A DNA stretch of 64,000 bases from Mesorhizobium sp. GbtcB19. GTDB taxonomy: Bacteria > Pseudomonadota > Alphaproteobacteria > Rhizobiales > Rhizobiaceae. Within the stretch, counting starts at the first letter, position 1. The number at the start of each line of letters is the position of its first letter. Below the pieces are notes generated by a model, which saw only the letters and a list, made by a program, of their open reading frames with translations, did no database searches and had not been told where the DNA came from. Position numbers and translations under genes: made by a program. This document shows, piece after piece, positions 10,861 through 18,412 of this stretch. The DNA lies in assembly GCF_019091085.1 (NCBI RefSeq), contig NZ_JAGXJY010000003.1:430571-494570 (forward strand). Direction: 5' to 3'.

Positions 10861-11760
10861 TCAACCGGCGCGCACGGCCGCAAGATGGCGCGAGAACTCC
10901 GCCGCCTCCATCAGCGCCTTGCAGCGGGCGAAGCGGCCGTCGGCATAGGCGCGGAAATCGTCGACCGGATTGTTGTTGGCGAGTTGGATCAGCCCCCACA
11001 GCGTCCATAAGAGGTCGCACATCGCTTTGTAGATGACGACGCGGCCGCGCTCGGCCGGTCGCGCCTCGCCGCCGAAATAGGCGCGCATCAGCTCCTCGTC
11101 CTGGCCCTCGTCGAACTGGCCCTCGACCGAGAGGTCGCCGAGGTCCCACAGCGGATCGTTCATGCCGGAATACTCCCAGTCGACGATCCACATCCGCTCG
11201 CCCGTATCGAGAAAATTCTCGCACAGCGGATCGCAATGGCAGGCGGCAAGCTCGATCGGGTGCGCATCAAGGGCGGCGCGCACCGCGCCTGCTTCGCGCA
11301 CCACGTCATGATAGCCTGCGGGCAGCGCCACATCCTTGGTCGACAGAACCTTGAGATAGTCGTCGATCATCGCGAACAGTTCGAAGCGGAAGGGAAACAC
11401 CGCGCCCGACGTATGCAGCTTGCGGAAGGCCTCGCCCGCGCGGGCCGGGCTCCCCTTGCGCGTTTTGAATTTCTCCGGCGACATCGTCTCGGCGCCGGCA
11501 ATGAAGCGCGTCGCCATCCGGCCGGTTGCCGGATCGGCATAAAGCACTTCCGGGCTGACGCCGGCCTTGGCCGCTTCGCGCGCCGCCACGGCCTCGTTGG
11601 CGCGGTTGATATATTCTTCCGTGCCCTTACCGGGAATGCGCAGACAGACTTCGCCGGCCCTGTAGACCATGTTGGTCAGGCCGCCGAGCCGCTCCAGCGC
11701 TCCGTCATAGCCCGCCAGCATCGGAATGGCCGCCAGCGCCGCGCGCAACTCGTCGGTCAT
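10861..11760 (-). CDS. choline/ethanolamine-kinase-like phosphotransferase (paralogue 1)
   Basis: A 299-residue APH/ChoK-fold phosphotransferase. An aspartate in CHCDPLCENFLD (the HxDxxxxN catalytic loop) and the metal-binding IVDWEYSGMNDPLWDLGDL motif identify the LicA/choline-kinase group, which phosphorylates small amino alcohols with ATP. ATG 11760 was chosen because GGGGAC precedes it by 7 bases; an upstream start at 11778 is less likely. A second related kinase lies at 14948-15832, coupled to a dimethylglycine-dehydrogenase-like enzyme. The pair may act on related substrates. The true substrate is not known. Confidence 0.82.
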   Translation of the reverse strand: MTDELRAALAAIPMLAGYDGALERLGGLTNMVYRAGEVCLRIPGKGTEEYINRANEAVAAREAAKAGVSPEVLYADPATGRMATRFIAGAETMSPEKFKTRKGSPARAGEAFRKLHTSGAVFPFRFELFAMIDDYLKVLSTKDVALPAGYHDVVREAGAVRAALDAHPIELAACHCDPLCENFLDTGERMWIVDWEYSGMNDPLWDLGDLSVEGQFDEGQDEELMRAYFGGEARPAERGRVVIYKAMCDLLWTLWGLIQLANNNPVDDFRAYADGRFARCKALMEAAEFSRHLAAVRAG

Positions 11761-11864
11761 GTCGTGTCCCCGCTTCACGCCATTTGTTACGGCTCTGACG
11801 GTTCCACAATTTTGACGGCTTGGCTATCATCCATTGAACGAGAGTCGGGGCGTCGGGAGCAGCA

Positions 11865-12497
11865 ATGACGAACGGCAAGCAGAACAGCGCGCTGGGCGCA
11901 GCTTATGCGGCGAAGCGGCCGGAAGACGTGGCCGCGATCTATGACAGCTGGGCGGACACCTACGATGCCGACATGTCGGCGGCAGGTTATCGCCACCCGA
12001 CGATCTGCCTGGCGCTGCTTGCCCGGCACCTGCCGCGCGGCGCCGAACCCTTGCTCGACGCCGGCGCCGGCACCGGATTGATCGGCGAATGGCTCTCCAT
12101 CACCGGCTACCCTAAGGTCGAGGCGCTCGACATCTCACAAGGCATGCTGGACAAGGCCGGCGCCAAGGGCGTCTACACGGCCCTGCATCGCCTGGCGATG
12201 GGCGACGCACTGCCCTTCGCCGACGGCGCCTATGCCGGCATCATTTCGGCCGGCGTCTTCACCTCCGGCCATGTCGGGGTCGAGGGCCTGGACGAGTTGA
12301 TCCGCATCTGCCGTTCCGGCGGCGTCATCGTGCTGACTGTCAAGAACACGCTTTGGCAGGCCGGCTTCGCCGCGCGCATCGCCGAGCTCGAAGCGCAGGG
12401 CCGGCTGATGCGTGTCGAGGAAACGCGGCCCTACGCCTCGATGCCGGGCGAATCCGATACCGTGCCGAGCCGGGGCCTGGTGCTGCGCGTCAGCTGA
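11865..12497 (+). CDS. class I SAM-dependent methyltransferase
   Basis: A 210-residue methyltransferase with SAM-binding motif I LLDAGAGTGLIGEWL near residue 65, the acidic post-I VEALDISQGML and the late GGVIVLTVKN. The N-terminal IYDSWADTYDADM is typical of UbiE/Williams-Beuren-type small-molecule methyltransferases. It is divergent from kinase paralogue 1 and converges with the large flavoprotein gene 12 bases downstream. The substrate cannot be assigned. Confidence 0.85.
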   Translation: MTNGKQNSALGAAYAAKRPEDVAAIYDSWADTYDADMSAAGYRHPTICLALLARHLPRGAEPLLDAGAGTGLIGEWLSITGYPKVEALDISQGMLDKAGAKGVYTALHRLAMGDALPFADGAYAGIISAGVFTSGHVGVEGLDELIRICRSGGVIVLTVKNTLWQAGFAARIAELEAQGRLMRVEETRPYASMPGESDTVPSRGLVLRVS

Positions 12498-12509
12498 CCG
12501 GCCCGATGG

Positions 12510-14951
12510 TCAGGCCTTTATCTTTGTCCCGGCCGGGTCATGCATCGGCTCGAGATGGATCTTTGCCGGCGTGGCCTCCATCGCCACCACCAGCTGGTAG
12601 TCCCCAGAGGCGAGGAACTCGTCGCTGACGCCGTCGGCATTGCGCACATAGCCGTAGCCGATGTTCTTGCCCACCGTATAGCCATAGCCGCCGCTGGTCA
12701 GATAACCGACCGGCGCGCCATTGCGCAGGATCGTCTCGCGGCCGACCAGCACGATCTCCGGATCGTCGACCGTGAAGCCGGCAAAGCGTTTGGTCAGCGG
12801 CTTGCCGCTAGCTTTCTCCAGTGCCCTGCGTCCTACGAAATCCGTATTCTTGCGAAGCTTCACCGCCCAGCCGAGGCCCGCCTCCAGCGGCGTGTCGTTC
12901 GGCGTGATGTCGGAGCCCCAGGCGCGATAACCCTTCTCCAGCCGCAGCGATTCCAGCGCGCGGTAGCCAACCGGGCGAATGTCATGCGGCTTGCCCGCCG
13001 TCATCAGCGCTTCGAAGACCTCGCCCGTGGCGGCGATCGGCACATGCAGCTCCCAGCCGAGCTCCCCGACATAGGTGACGCGCAGCGCCTTCACGGTGTG
13101 GCCGGCAATCGCGATCTCGCGCGCATGGCCGAAGGGGAAGGCGGCGTTGGAGACGTCGGCCTCCGTCACCGCCGACAGCACGTCGCGGGCGTGTGGCCCC
13201 ATCAGCGACAGCGTGCCGTACTCTTCCGTGACGTCGTTCAGCCTGGCGTGGAGGCCGGCGCCGATATGGTCGCCGATCCAGGACAGGTCATGCGTGCGGA
13301 AGCCGGTGCCGGTGACGATATAGAACCTGTCCTCGCCGAGCCGCGACACAGTGAGGTCCGCCTCGATGCCGCCGCGTGTGTTGAGCAACTGCGTGTAGGT
13401 GAGCCGCCCGACCGGCTTGTTGATGTCGTTGGCGCAGATCCAGTCGAGTGCCTTCAGCGCATCCGTACCGGTCAGCTCATATTTGGCGAAGGAGGACTGG
13501 TCGAAGATGCCGACCTTCTCGCGCACATGCCGGTGCTCGTCCCCGACCGGGCCGAACCAGTTCTGCCGGCCCATCGAATAGACGTCCTCGGCGGCCGCGC
13601 CGTCGGGCGCGAACCAGTTCGGCCGCTCCCAGCCGAGCTTGGAGCCGAACACGGCGCGATGTTTCTCCAGCCGCTCATAGAGCGGCGAGACGATACGCGG
13701 CCGTCCCGACAGATATTCCTCATGCGGGAAGCCGATCGTGTAATGCTTGCCATAGGCTTCCAGCGTGCGGTCGCGGACCCAGTCGCGGTCGCGATGCAGG
13801 CCGGAAAAACGCCTGATGTCGACCACCCACAGGTCGAGTGGCGCCTCGCCGTCGACCACCCATTGCGCCAGCACCCAGCCGGCGCCGCCGCCCGATGCGA
13901 TGCCGAAGGCGTTGAAGCCGGCGCCGACGAACATATTGGTGCATTCGGGCGCGACGCCGAGGATGAAGTTGCCGTCCGGCGTAAAGCTTTCCGGTCCGTT
14001 GATCATCTGCTTGACGCCGACGGTTTCCAGGGCGGGGACTCGCGCGATCGCCTGGGTCATATGCTGTTCGAAATGATCGTAGTCGTCGTCGAACAAGCGG
14101 AACTCCCAGTCGTTGGGAACATCGCCTGTCGTCCATGCCTGCGGATTGGGCTCATAGCCGCCCATCACCAGTCCGCCGACCTCTTCCTTGAAATAGGTGC
14201 GGCGGTCGGGGTCGCGGATCGTCGGCGCGTCGGTGGCGAGCCCCTCGATCTTCTCGGTAATGATATACTGGTGCTTGACCGGCTGCAGCGGCACGTTGAT
14301 GCCGGCCATCGCGCCGACCTGTCGTGCCCATTGCCCGGCGCAGTTCACCACCTTGTCGCAGGCGATGTCGCCTTTTTCCGTCTTCACCGCGGTGATGCGG
14401 CCGTCCTTCATTTCAAAGCCGGTGACGCGCACGTCCTCGAACAGTTTCGCGCCATGCATGCGCGCGCCCCTGGCGAGCGACTGGGCGATGTCGGAGGGGC
14501 TCGCCTGCCCGTCGGTCGGCAACCACGAGGCGCCGACCAGATCGCCGGTCTCCATCAGCGGCCACATGCGCTTCACCTCGGCCGGCGACAGCAATTGCAT
14601 GTCCATGCCGAAGCTCTTGGCCGTCGTCGCCAGCCGCTTGAACTCGGTCCAGCGGTCGGCGTTCGTCGCCAATCGAAGGCATCCGGTCATCTTCCAGCCG
14701 GTGGCCAAACCCGTCTCGGCCTCGAGCCCCTTGTAGAGCTCGACCGAATATTTGAGCACGCGCGTGATCGAGGCCGACGAGCGCAACTGCCCGACCAGCC
14801 CGGCCGCGTGCCAGGTCGAGCCCGAGGTCAGCTTGCCCTGTTCGAGCAGCACGACATCGGCCTTGTGGTCGCGCGCCAGGTGATAGGCGGTGGAACAGCC
14901 GATGATGCCGCCGCCGATGACGACGATCCCGGCATGGCTGGGCAGGGTCAT
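12510..14951 (-). CDS. FAD-dependent dimethylglycine/sarcosine dehydrogenase-like enzyme with GcvT domain
   Basis: An 813-residue two-domain flavoenzyme. The N-terminal DAO domain starts with the FAD fingerprint IGGGIIG (12-18). It contains STWHAAGL, whose H48 matches the histidine covalently bound to FAD in mammalian dimethylglycine dehydrogenase. The C-terminal half (about 425-800) is a GcvT/folate-binding aminomethyltransferase domain, which passes the removed methyl carbon to tetrahydrofolate. Such enzymes oxidatively demethylate N-methylated glycines. Its ATG overlaps the stop of the upstream kinase gene (ATGA), so the two are translationally coupled. The exact substrate (dimethylglycine, sarcosine or a phosphorylated relative) is not determined. 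Confidence 0.88.
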   Translation of the reverse strand: MTLPSHAGIVVIGGGIIGCSTAYHLARDHKADVVLLEQGKLTSGSTWHAAGLVGQLRSSASITRVLKYSVELYKGLEAETGLATGWKMTGCLRLATNADRWTEFKRLATTAKSFGMDMQLLSPAEVKRMWPLMETGDLVGASWLPTDGQASPSDIAQSLARGARMHGAKLFEDVRVTGFEMKDGRITAVKTEKGDIACDKVVNCAGQWARQVGAMAGINVPLQPVKHQYIITEKIEGLATDAPTIRDPDRRTYFKEEVGGLVMGGYEPNPQAWTTGDVPNDWEFRLFDDDYDHFEQHMTQAIARVPALETVGVKQMINGPESFTPDGNFILGVAPECTNMFVGAGFNAFGIASGGGAGWVLAQWVVDGEAPLDLWVVDIRRFSGLHRDRDWVRDRTLEAYGKHYTIGFPHEEYLSGRPRIVSPLYERLEKHRAVFGSKLGWERPNWFAPDGAAAEDVYSMGRQNWFGPVGDEHRHVREKVGIFDQSSFAKYELTGTDALKALDWICANDINKPVGRLTYTQLLNTRGGIEADLTVSRLGEDRFYIVTGTGFRTHDLSWIGDHIGAGLHARLNDVTEEYGTLSLMGPHARDVLSAVTEADVSNAAFPFGHAREIAIAGHTVKALRVTYVGELGWELHVPIAATGEVFEALMTAGKPHDIRPVGYRALESLRLEKGYRAWGSDITPNDTPLEAGLGWAVKLRKNTDFVGRRALEKASGKPLTKRFAGFTVDDPEIVLVGRETILRNGAPVGYLTSGGYGYTVGKNIGYGYVRNADGVSDEFLASGDYQLVVAMEATPAKIHLEPMHDPAGTKIKA

Positions 14952-15832
14952 GACTTTGGTCCGTATTTCGTCCGGTAGTTGTCAAGCGCCGCGTCGAGCC
15001 GCACGAGGTTCTCCTCGGTATAGGCGACGTAGTCGATGCCGGGCGCGTCGAGATAGAGCTCGGAGACCATGCTCCACATCGCCTCGCGCAGCAGCGATGC
15101 GCATTGCATGGCGGCGTGCGAGCGGCGGATTTCGGTGTCCGGCTCCTTCATGAAATAGGCGGTCATGAAGGCGAAGGACTCGTCGTCGCTCATGCCGGCA
15201 TTCGAGGCGACGCCGGCAAGGTCGAACATCGCCGTGTTGAAGCCGGCATATTCGAAATCGATCAGCCACAGCCGCTGGCCGTCGTCGAGGATATTGGCCG
15301 GCAAAAGATCATTGTGGCCGAACACGATCGGCAAAAGCTTCTGCGCCCGCTCGAGCTCGTCGGCGAGCGAAAGATAGCGCGGCAACTGGTCCTTCTTGCG
15401 GCTGCCGCCTTCGTCCAGCGTGCGCGCATAGTCGCGGATAACGTGAAACACCCAGAACATGAAGCCGGCGCCGGAGACATAGTTCGGCATCTCGCGATGG
15501 AAGCCGCGCAGGAGCGCCGCCACGCGGCCGAGATTGGCCCGCACGTCCTCGCCGAGAAAGGTCTTCGCGCCGAGAAACGCCGTCACCAGAATGCCGGGCT
15601 CGGAATAGTGGACGGCCGGCGCCAAGCCGGCCGCGTGCGCGGCGCGCGCCGTCATCACCTCGCGCTCGCGGAAGACATGATGGAACGGGAAATCCTGGCC
15701 GAAGCGCACGACATGGCGCCCGGCGGCGTCCGTGACGATATAGTTGGCGTTGCTGAGGCCGCCCGGCAGCGGCGCGATCTCGATGCTGCCGCTCCAGCAC
15801 GGCAAGGCGCGGATACGGTCTTCGGCAGTCAC
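14948..15832 (-). CDS. choline/ethanolamine-kinase-like phosphotransferase (paralogue 2)
   Basis: A 294-residue ChoK/APH-fold kinase. VFGHNDLLPANIL is the catalytic HxDxxxxN loop and LIDFEYAGFNTAMFDL the metal-binding DFE motif; GGLSNANYIV near the N-terminus is the nucleotide loop. It probably phosphorylates an amino alcohol with ATP. GTG 15832 was chosen: GGAG lies about 9 bases upstream, and everything further upstream is inside a leader with a terminator hairpin. The stop overlaps the start of the DMGDH-like gene by four bases. This coupling suggests the kinase and demethylase handle one pathway, perhaps a choline- or ethanolamine-like compound. That is inference. Confidence 0.82.
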   Translation of the reverse strand: MTAEDRIRALPCWSGSIEIAPLPGGLSNANYIVTDAAGRHVVRFGQDFPFHHVFREREVMTARAAHAAGLAPAVHYSEPGILVTAFLGAKTFLGEDVRANLGRVAALLRGFHREMPNYVSGAGFMFWVFHVIRDYARTLDEGGSRKKDQLPRYLSLADELERAQKLLPIVFGHNDLLPANILDDGQRLWLIDFEYAGFNTAMFDLAGVASNAGMSDDESFAFMTAYFMKEPDTEIRRSHAAMQCASLLREAMWSMVSELYLDAPGIDYVAYTEENLVRLDAALDNYRTKYGPKS

Positions 15833-16050
15833 GGCTTTGCTCCGGCCCAAGCCGGTCCTCCGGAAAACAGCGATGGGAAAAAACAAAAAAGCCTCGTCGG
15901 TGCGAGACGCCAGGATCGGTATCCCGCACCGCACCGACGAGCCCCTTGGCCAGGTTTAGGATCCCGGCATCCGCCCCCGCGGATTCGATAAAAGCCCGCG
16001 CCTGGCTGTTTCCAGACGATCTGGTCACTAGGTTGCGGCTCTGCCATTAC
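15833..16050 (-). promoter_or_regulatory. Structured leader of the kinase-DMGDH operon, candidate cis-regulatory RNA
   Basis: This 218-base untranslated region lies between a proposed promoter and the GTG start. On the minus strand it contains a GCGG/CCGC hairpin, an ATCCGC/GCGGAT hairpin enclosed by a GCCAGG/CCTGGC pairing, and an intrinsic terminator. CCTGGC occurs a second time inside the terminator loop (near 15910), so the same GCCAGG could pair in two ways, as in an attenuator. It does not match any riboswitch class I can recall. It could instead be a separate small RNA ending at the terminator. Confidence 0.45.
15878..15941 (-). terminator. Intrinsic terminator inside the kinase-DMGDH leader
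   Basis: On the minus strand CTCGTCGGTGCG (15930-15941) pairs perfectly over 12 bp with CGCACCGACGAG (15893-15904) across a 25-base loop. It is followed by GC and T6-G-T6 (15878-15890). The T-tract and perfect stem are the strongest terminator in this part of the window. It sits only 46 bases before the kinase start, so it must be read through for the operon to be expressed. Confidence 0.8.
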
Positions 16051-16057
16051 CCTCCCG

Positions 16058-16086
16058 CTAGCAGTTCCGAGCCTTGTCACTTGCAA
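16058..16086 (-). promoter_or_regulatory. Candidate promoter of the kinase-DMGDH leader
   Basis: On the minus strand TTGCAA (16081-16086) and TGCTAG (16058-16063) are 17 bases apart, which would start transcription near 16050. The match to consensus is moderate. Confidence 0.35.
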
Positions 16087-16221
16087 GCACTCTCATGCCG
16101 TGGTGGCGGAACTGTCAATCAAAAGCTGTGACCTTTTTTGGGTGTTTTGCCCGAAAATATAAGCAACTCCTTTCAAAGCGTTGTCAAAGCCTTAAATTCG
16201 GTCAAAATCCCGGACATCCAC

Positions 16222-16986
16222 ATGATCCATTCGAAACGGCATGGCGAGATCCTGCGACTCCTCAAGGAGGAGGGCACGATCACCATAGCCAGCCTCGCCG
16301 AACGTCTCGGCGTCTCGCTGGAAACGGTGCGGCGCGACGTCAAGCCCCTCGCCGATGACGGCTCGGTGCTGAAGATGCACGGCGCGGTGGGGCTTGCCTC
16401 GATGGTGGGCGAGGCGCCGTTCGAGCGGCGCATGCGCGAGAATGCCGAAGCCAAGCGCCTGATCGCCAGGATGGTCGCGGCCACCATCCGCGACGGCGAG
16501 GCGGTCATGCTCGACACCGGCACGACCACATCCTTCCTGGCGCGCGAGCTGCTCGGGCACCGCCGGCTGACGGTGGTCACCAATTCCTCCGACATTGCCC
16601 GCACGCTGGCGACGGTCAACGGCAACAAGGTTTATATGGCGGGCGGCGAGCTGCGCAGCGATTCAGGCGCGGCTTTCGGCATTTCGGCAATCGAGTTCGT
16701 CAGCCGTTTCTCGGTCGATCATGCGGTGATCTCGATCGGCGCGGTCGACGCCGTTGCCGGCTTGACCGATTATGATCTGGACGAGGCGGAATTCGCCCGC
16801 ATGGTGCTGTCGCGCGGCCAGCGCTCTTTGGTCATCACCGACCACACCAAGTTCGGCCGCCAGGGCCTTGTCCGGGTCTGCGGCTTCGACGGCTTTTCCG
16901 AGCTTGTCACCGACCAGCCGCCGCCGCATGACGTCGCCGCCGCGCTGAGCCAGGCCGGCGCGCGCCTGACCATTGCGACGGCCTGA
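16222..16986 (+). CDS. DeoR-family transcriptional regulator
   Basis: A 254-residue DeoR-type repressor. The N-terminal HTH (about 6-56) includes ITIASLAERLGVSLETVRRDV. The C-terminal sensor (about 75-235) resembles sugar-phosphate isomerases and includes MLDTGTTTSFLAREL and MAGGELRSDSGAAFG. Family members bind phosphorylated metabolites. ATG 16222 was chosen because homologues begin just before KRHGEIL; the frame is open further upstream to 16138 but that part is unconserved. It is divergent from the kinase-DMGDH operon. The likely inducer is therefore a phosphorylated intermediate made by that kinase (inference). Confidence 0.88.
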   Translation: MIHSKRHGEILRLLKEEGTITIASLAERLGVSLETVRRDVKPLADDGSVLKMHGAVGLASMVGEAPFERRMRENAEAKRLIARMVAATIRDGEAVMLDTGTTTSFLARELLGHRRLTVVTNSSDIARTLATVNGNKVYMAGGELRSDSGAAFGISAIEFVSRFSVDHAVISIGAVDAVAGLTDYDLDEAEFARMVLSRGQRSLVITDHTKFGRQGLVRVCGFDGFSELVTDQPPPHDVAAALSQAGARLTIATA

Positions 16987-17007
16987 AATTACCCAGGAAA
17001 AAAGAAG

Positions 17008-17904
17008 CTAGCCGAACACCAGCGATTGATGCGCCGCGACCCCGGCCATGGCGCCGCCCGACACCGCGAAGGCGATGTTGTGCATCATGCGCGCGGCGTC
17101 TCCGGCCGCGAACACGCCGGGCACCGATGTCTGCTGCTTGTCGTCGACCACGATCGCCCGGCCAAGCGGGCCTTCATTGAAGGCGCAGCCCAACTGCTCG
17201 GCGAGCGGGCTTGCCATTTCGTTGCGTGGCGCGGTGAACAACGCCCGCACGCTTGCGCTGCGGCCGTCATCGAGCCTGACGGCCAGGCCGCCCGATCCGT
17301 CTTCCTGCACTTCGCTCACCTTGGCCGGCTCGAAGCGGATCATGCGTTGCTCCAATGCCCGCGCCTCGTCGGCGTCCGGTTCCAACAGCCCGTTGGCGAA
17401 CAGCGTGACGTCGCCCCAGTCGGAGATCAGCTCGGCCTGGTGCAGCGACATCGGTCCGGTCGCCAGCACCCCGAGCGGCCCGCCGGCCACCTCGTAACCG
17501 TGGCAATAGGGGCAATGCAGCACCGTCTTGCCCCACTGCGCGGCAAGGCCGGGAACCTCCGGCAGGATGTCGCGGACGCCGGTGGCGAGCACCAGCCGCG
17601 TCGCGCCGAAACTCTCGCCGTTGTCCGTCGCGACCTCGAAGCCATTGCCGGTGATCGAGGCCTTCTCGGCGCGGGCATCGATCGCAGTGACGGTGGGATA
17701 GGCAAGCAACTGTGCCTTGGCCTCGTCGAGAATGTCCGAGGGCGAGCGCCCGTCCTGGCCGAAGAAGCCATGCGAATGTTCGGCGAAGCGGTTCCGCGGC
17801 TTTCCGGCATCGATCACCAGCACCTTGCGCCGTCCGCGCGCCGCATACATGGCGGCGGACAGGCCGGCGAAGCTGCCGCCGACGACGATCACATCATACT
17901 GCAT
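17008..17904 (-). CDS. NAD(P)/FAD-dependent thioredoxin-reductase-like oxidoreductase
   Basis: A 298-residue low-molecular-weight thioredoxin-reductase fold. The FAD fingerprint is VVGGSFAGLSAA at the N-terminus, the redox motif CPYCHGYE lies near the centre, and AAGDAARMMHNIAFAVS closes the FAD site. The CxxC has Tyr-Cys spacing like the bacterial TrxR-like or ferredoxin-like reductase group rather than true TrxB. ATG 17904 was chosen over a TTG 15 bases upstream. It overlaps the 3' end of the Rrf2 regulator gene by 11 bases and is surely co-transcribed with it. A redox-stress role is inferred from this pairing. Confidence 0.88.
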   Translation of the reverse strand: MQYDVIVVGGSFAGLSAAMYAARGRRKVLVIDAGKPRNRFAEHSHGFFGQDGRSPSDILDEAKAQLLAYPTVTAIDARAEKASITGNGFEVATDNGESFGATRLVLATGVRDILPEVPGLAAQWGKTVLHCPYCHGYEVAGGPLGVLATGPMSLHQAELISDWGDVTLFANGLLEPDADEARALEQRMIRFEPAKVSEVQEDGSGGLAVRLDDGRSASVRALFTAPRNEMASPLAEQLGCAFNEGPLGRAIVVDDKQQTSVPGVFAAGDAARMMHNIAFAVSGGAMAGVAAHQSLVFG

Positions 17905-18343
17905 GGCTGGATATTCCAATCAGGTCGTAACGGCGGCGGAAATCGGCCGTCAGGTCGGCCAGCGTGATATGGCTGAGCCTTTCGGCAAGCAGCCTCTCCG
18001 CCTCCAGGCGAAAATCGTCGAGCACGGCGATCACCGCCTGCTCGACCAGGCATCCGGGACTTTCCGGCTCGGTGCTGAACGGCAGCAGTGTCTCGCCAAG
18101 CGCCGCGCTGATCTCGGCCAGCGAGATCCTGTCCGGCGCGCGGCCGAGCTGCCAGCCGCCGCCATGGCCACGTGACGAGGTGACGATGCCCGCCTCGCGC
18201 AGCCCGGCGATGGTGCGGCGCACGACCACCGGATTGGTGTGGATGAAGCCGGCAAGCTGCTCGGAGGTCAGCGCCCGGTCGGGGGCGTCGGCCATATGGA
18301 CGAGGATATGCAGGGTCGAGGACAGTCGGCTGTTGCGCTTCAT
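17894..18343 (-). CDS. Rrf2-family transcriptional regulator
   Basis: A 149-residue Rrf2 winged-helix regulator. LTSEQLAGFIHTNPVVVRRTIAGLREAGIV is the HTH, followed by the wing SSRGHGGGWQL. IscR/NsrR-type Rrf2 proteins bind a cluster through three cysteines in the dimerisation helix. Here only one cysteine is visible (SPGCLVEQ), so this is an Fe-S-free member, perhaps a single-thiol redox sensor. It heads a two-gene operon with the thioredoxin-reductase-like gene. A palindrome lies directly upstream of its start. Confidence 0.88.
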   Translation of the reverse strand: MKRNSRLSSTLHILVHMADAPDRALTSEQLAGFIHTNPVVVRRTIAGLREAGIVTSSRGHGGGWQLGRAPDRISLAEISAALGETLLPFSTEPESPGCLVEQAVIAVLDDFRLEAERLLAERLSHITLADLTADFRRRYDLIGISSHAV

Positions 18344-18360
18344 GTAACTTAATTAGTTAC
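18344..18360. promoter_or_regulatory. Candidate Rrf2 operator palindrome
   Basis: GTAACT-TAATT-AGTTAC, a 17-base inverted repeat with 6-base arms, abuts the Rrf2 start codon. This location fits autorepression of the Rrf2/reductase operon. Binding is inferred from position and symmetry only. Confidence 0.5.
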
Positions 18361-18412
18361 GAATGGCGCCGATGTCAAACCTCCTTGGATCGCCGCGAAG
18401 ATCGGCCCGATG

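Noticed and set aside
12540..14978. An 812-codon open frame on the plus strand opposite the DMGDH-like gene
   Set aside because: It is the GC-rich antisense shadow of a clear two-domain flavoenzyme; its translation is rich in Arg, Ala and His without any recognisable domain.
15833..16028. Leader peptide with Phe codons at the terminator, as in amino acid attenuation
   Set aside because: The Phe codons come only from the T-tract after the stem, which is not where control codons lie in known attenuators.
15833..16050. Glycine, SAM-II or cobalamin riboswitch in the kinase-DMGDH leader
   Set aside because: I looked for the conserved cores of these classes and could not match them; it is left as an unclassified leader.
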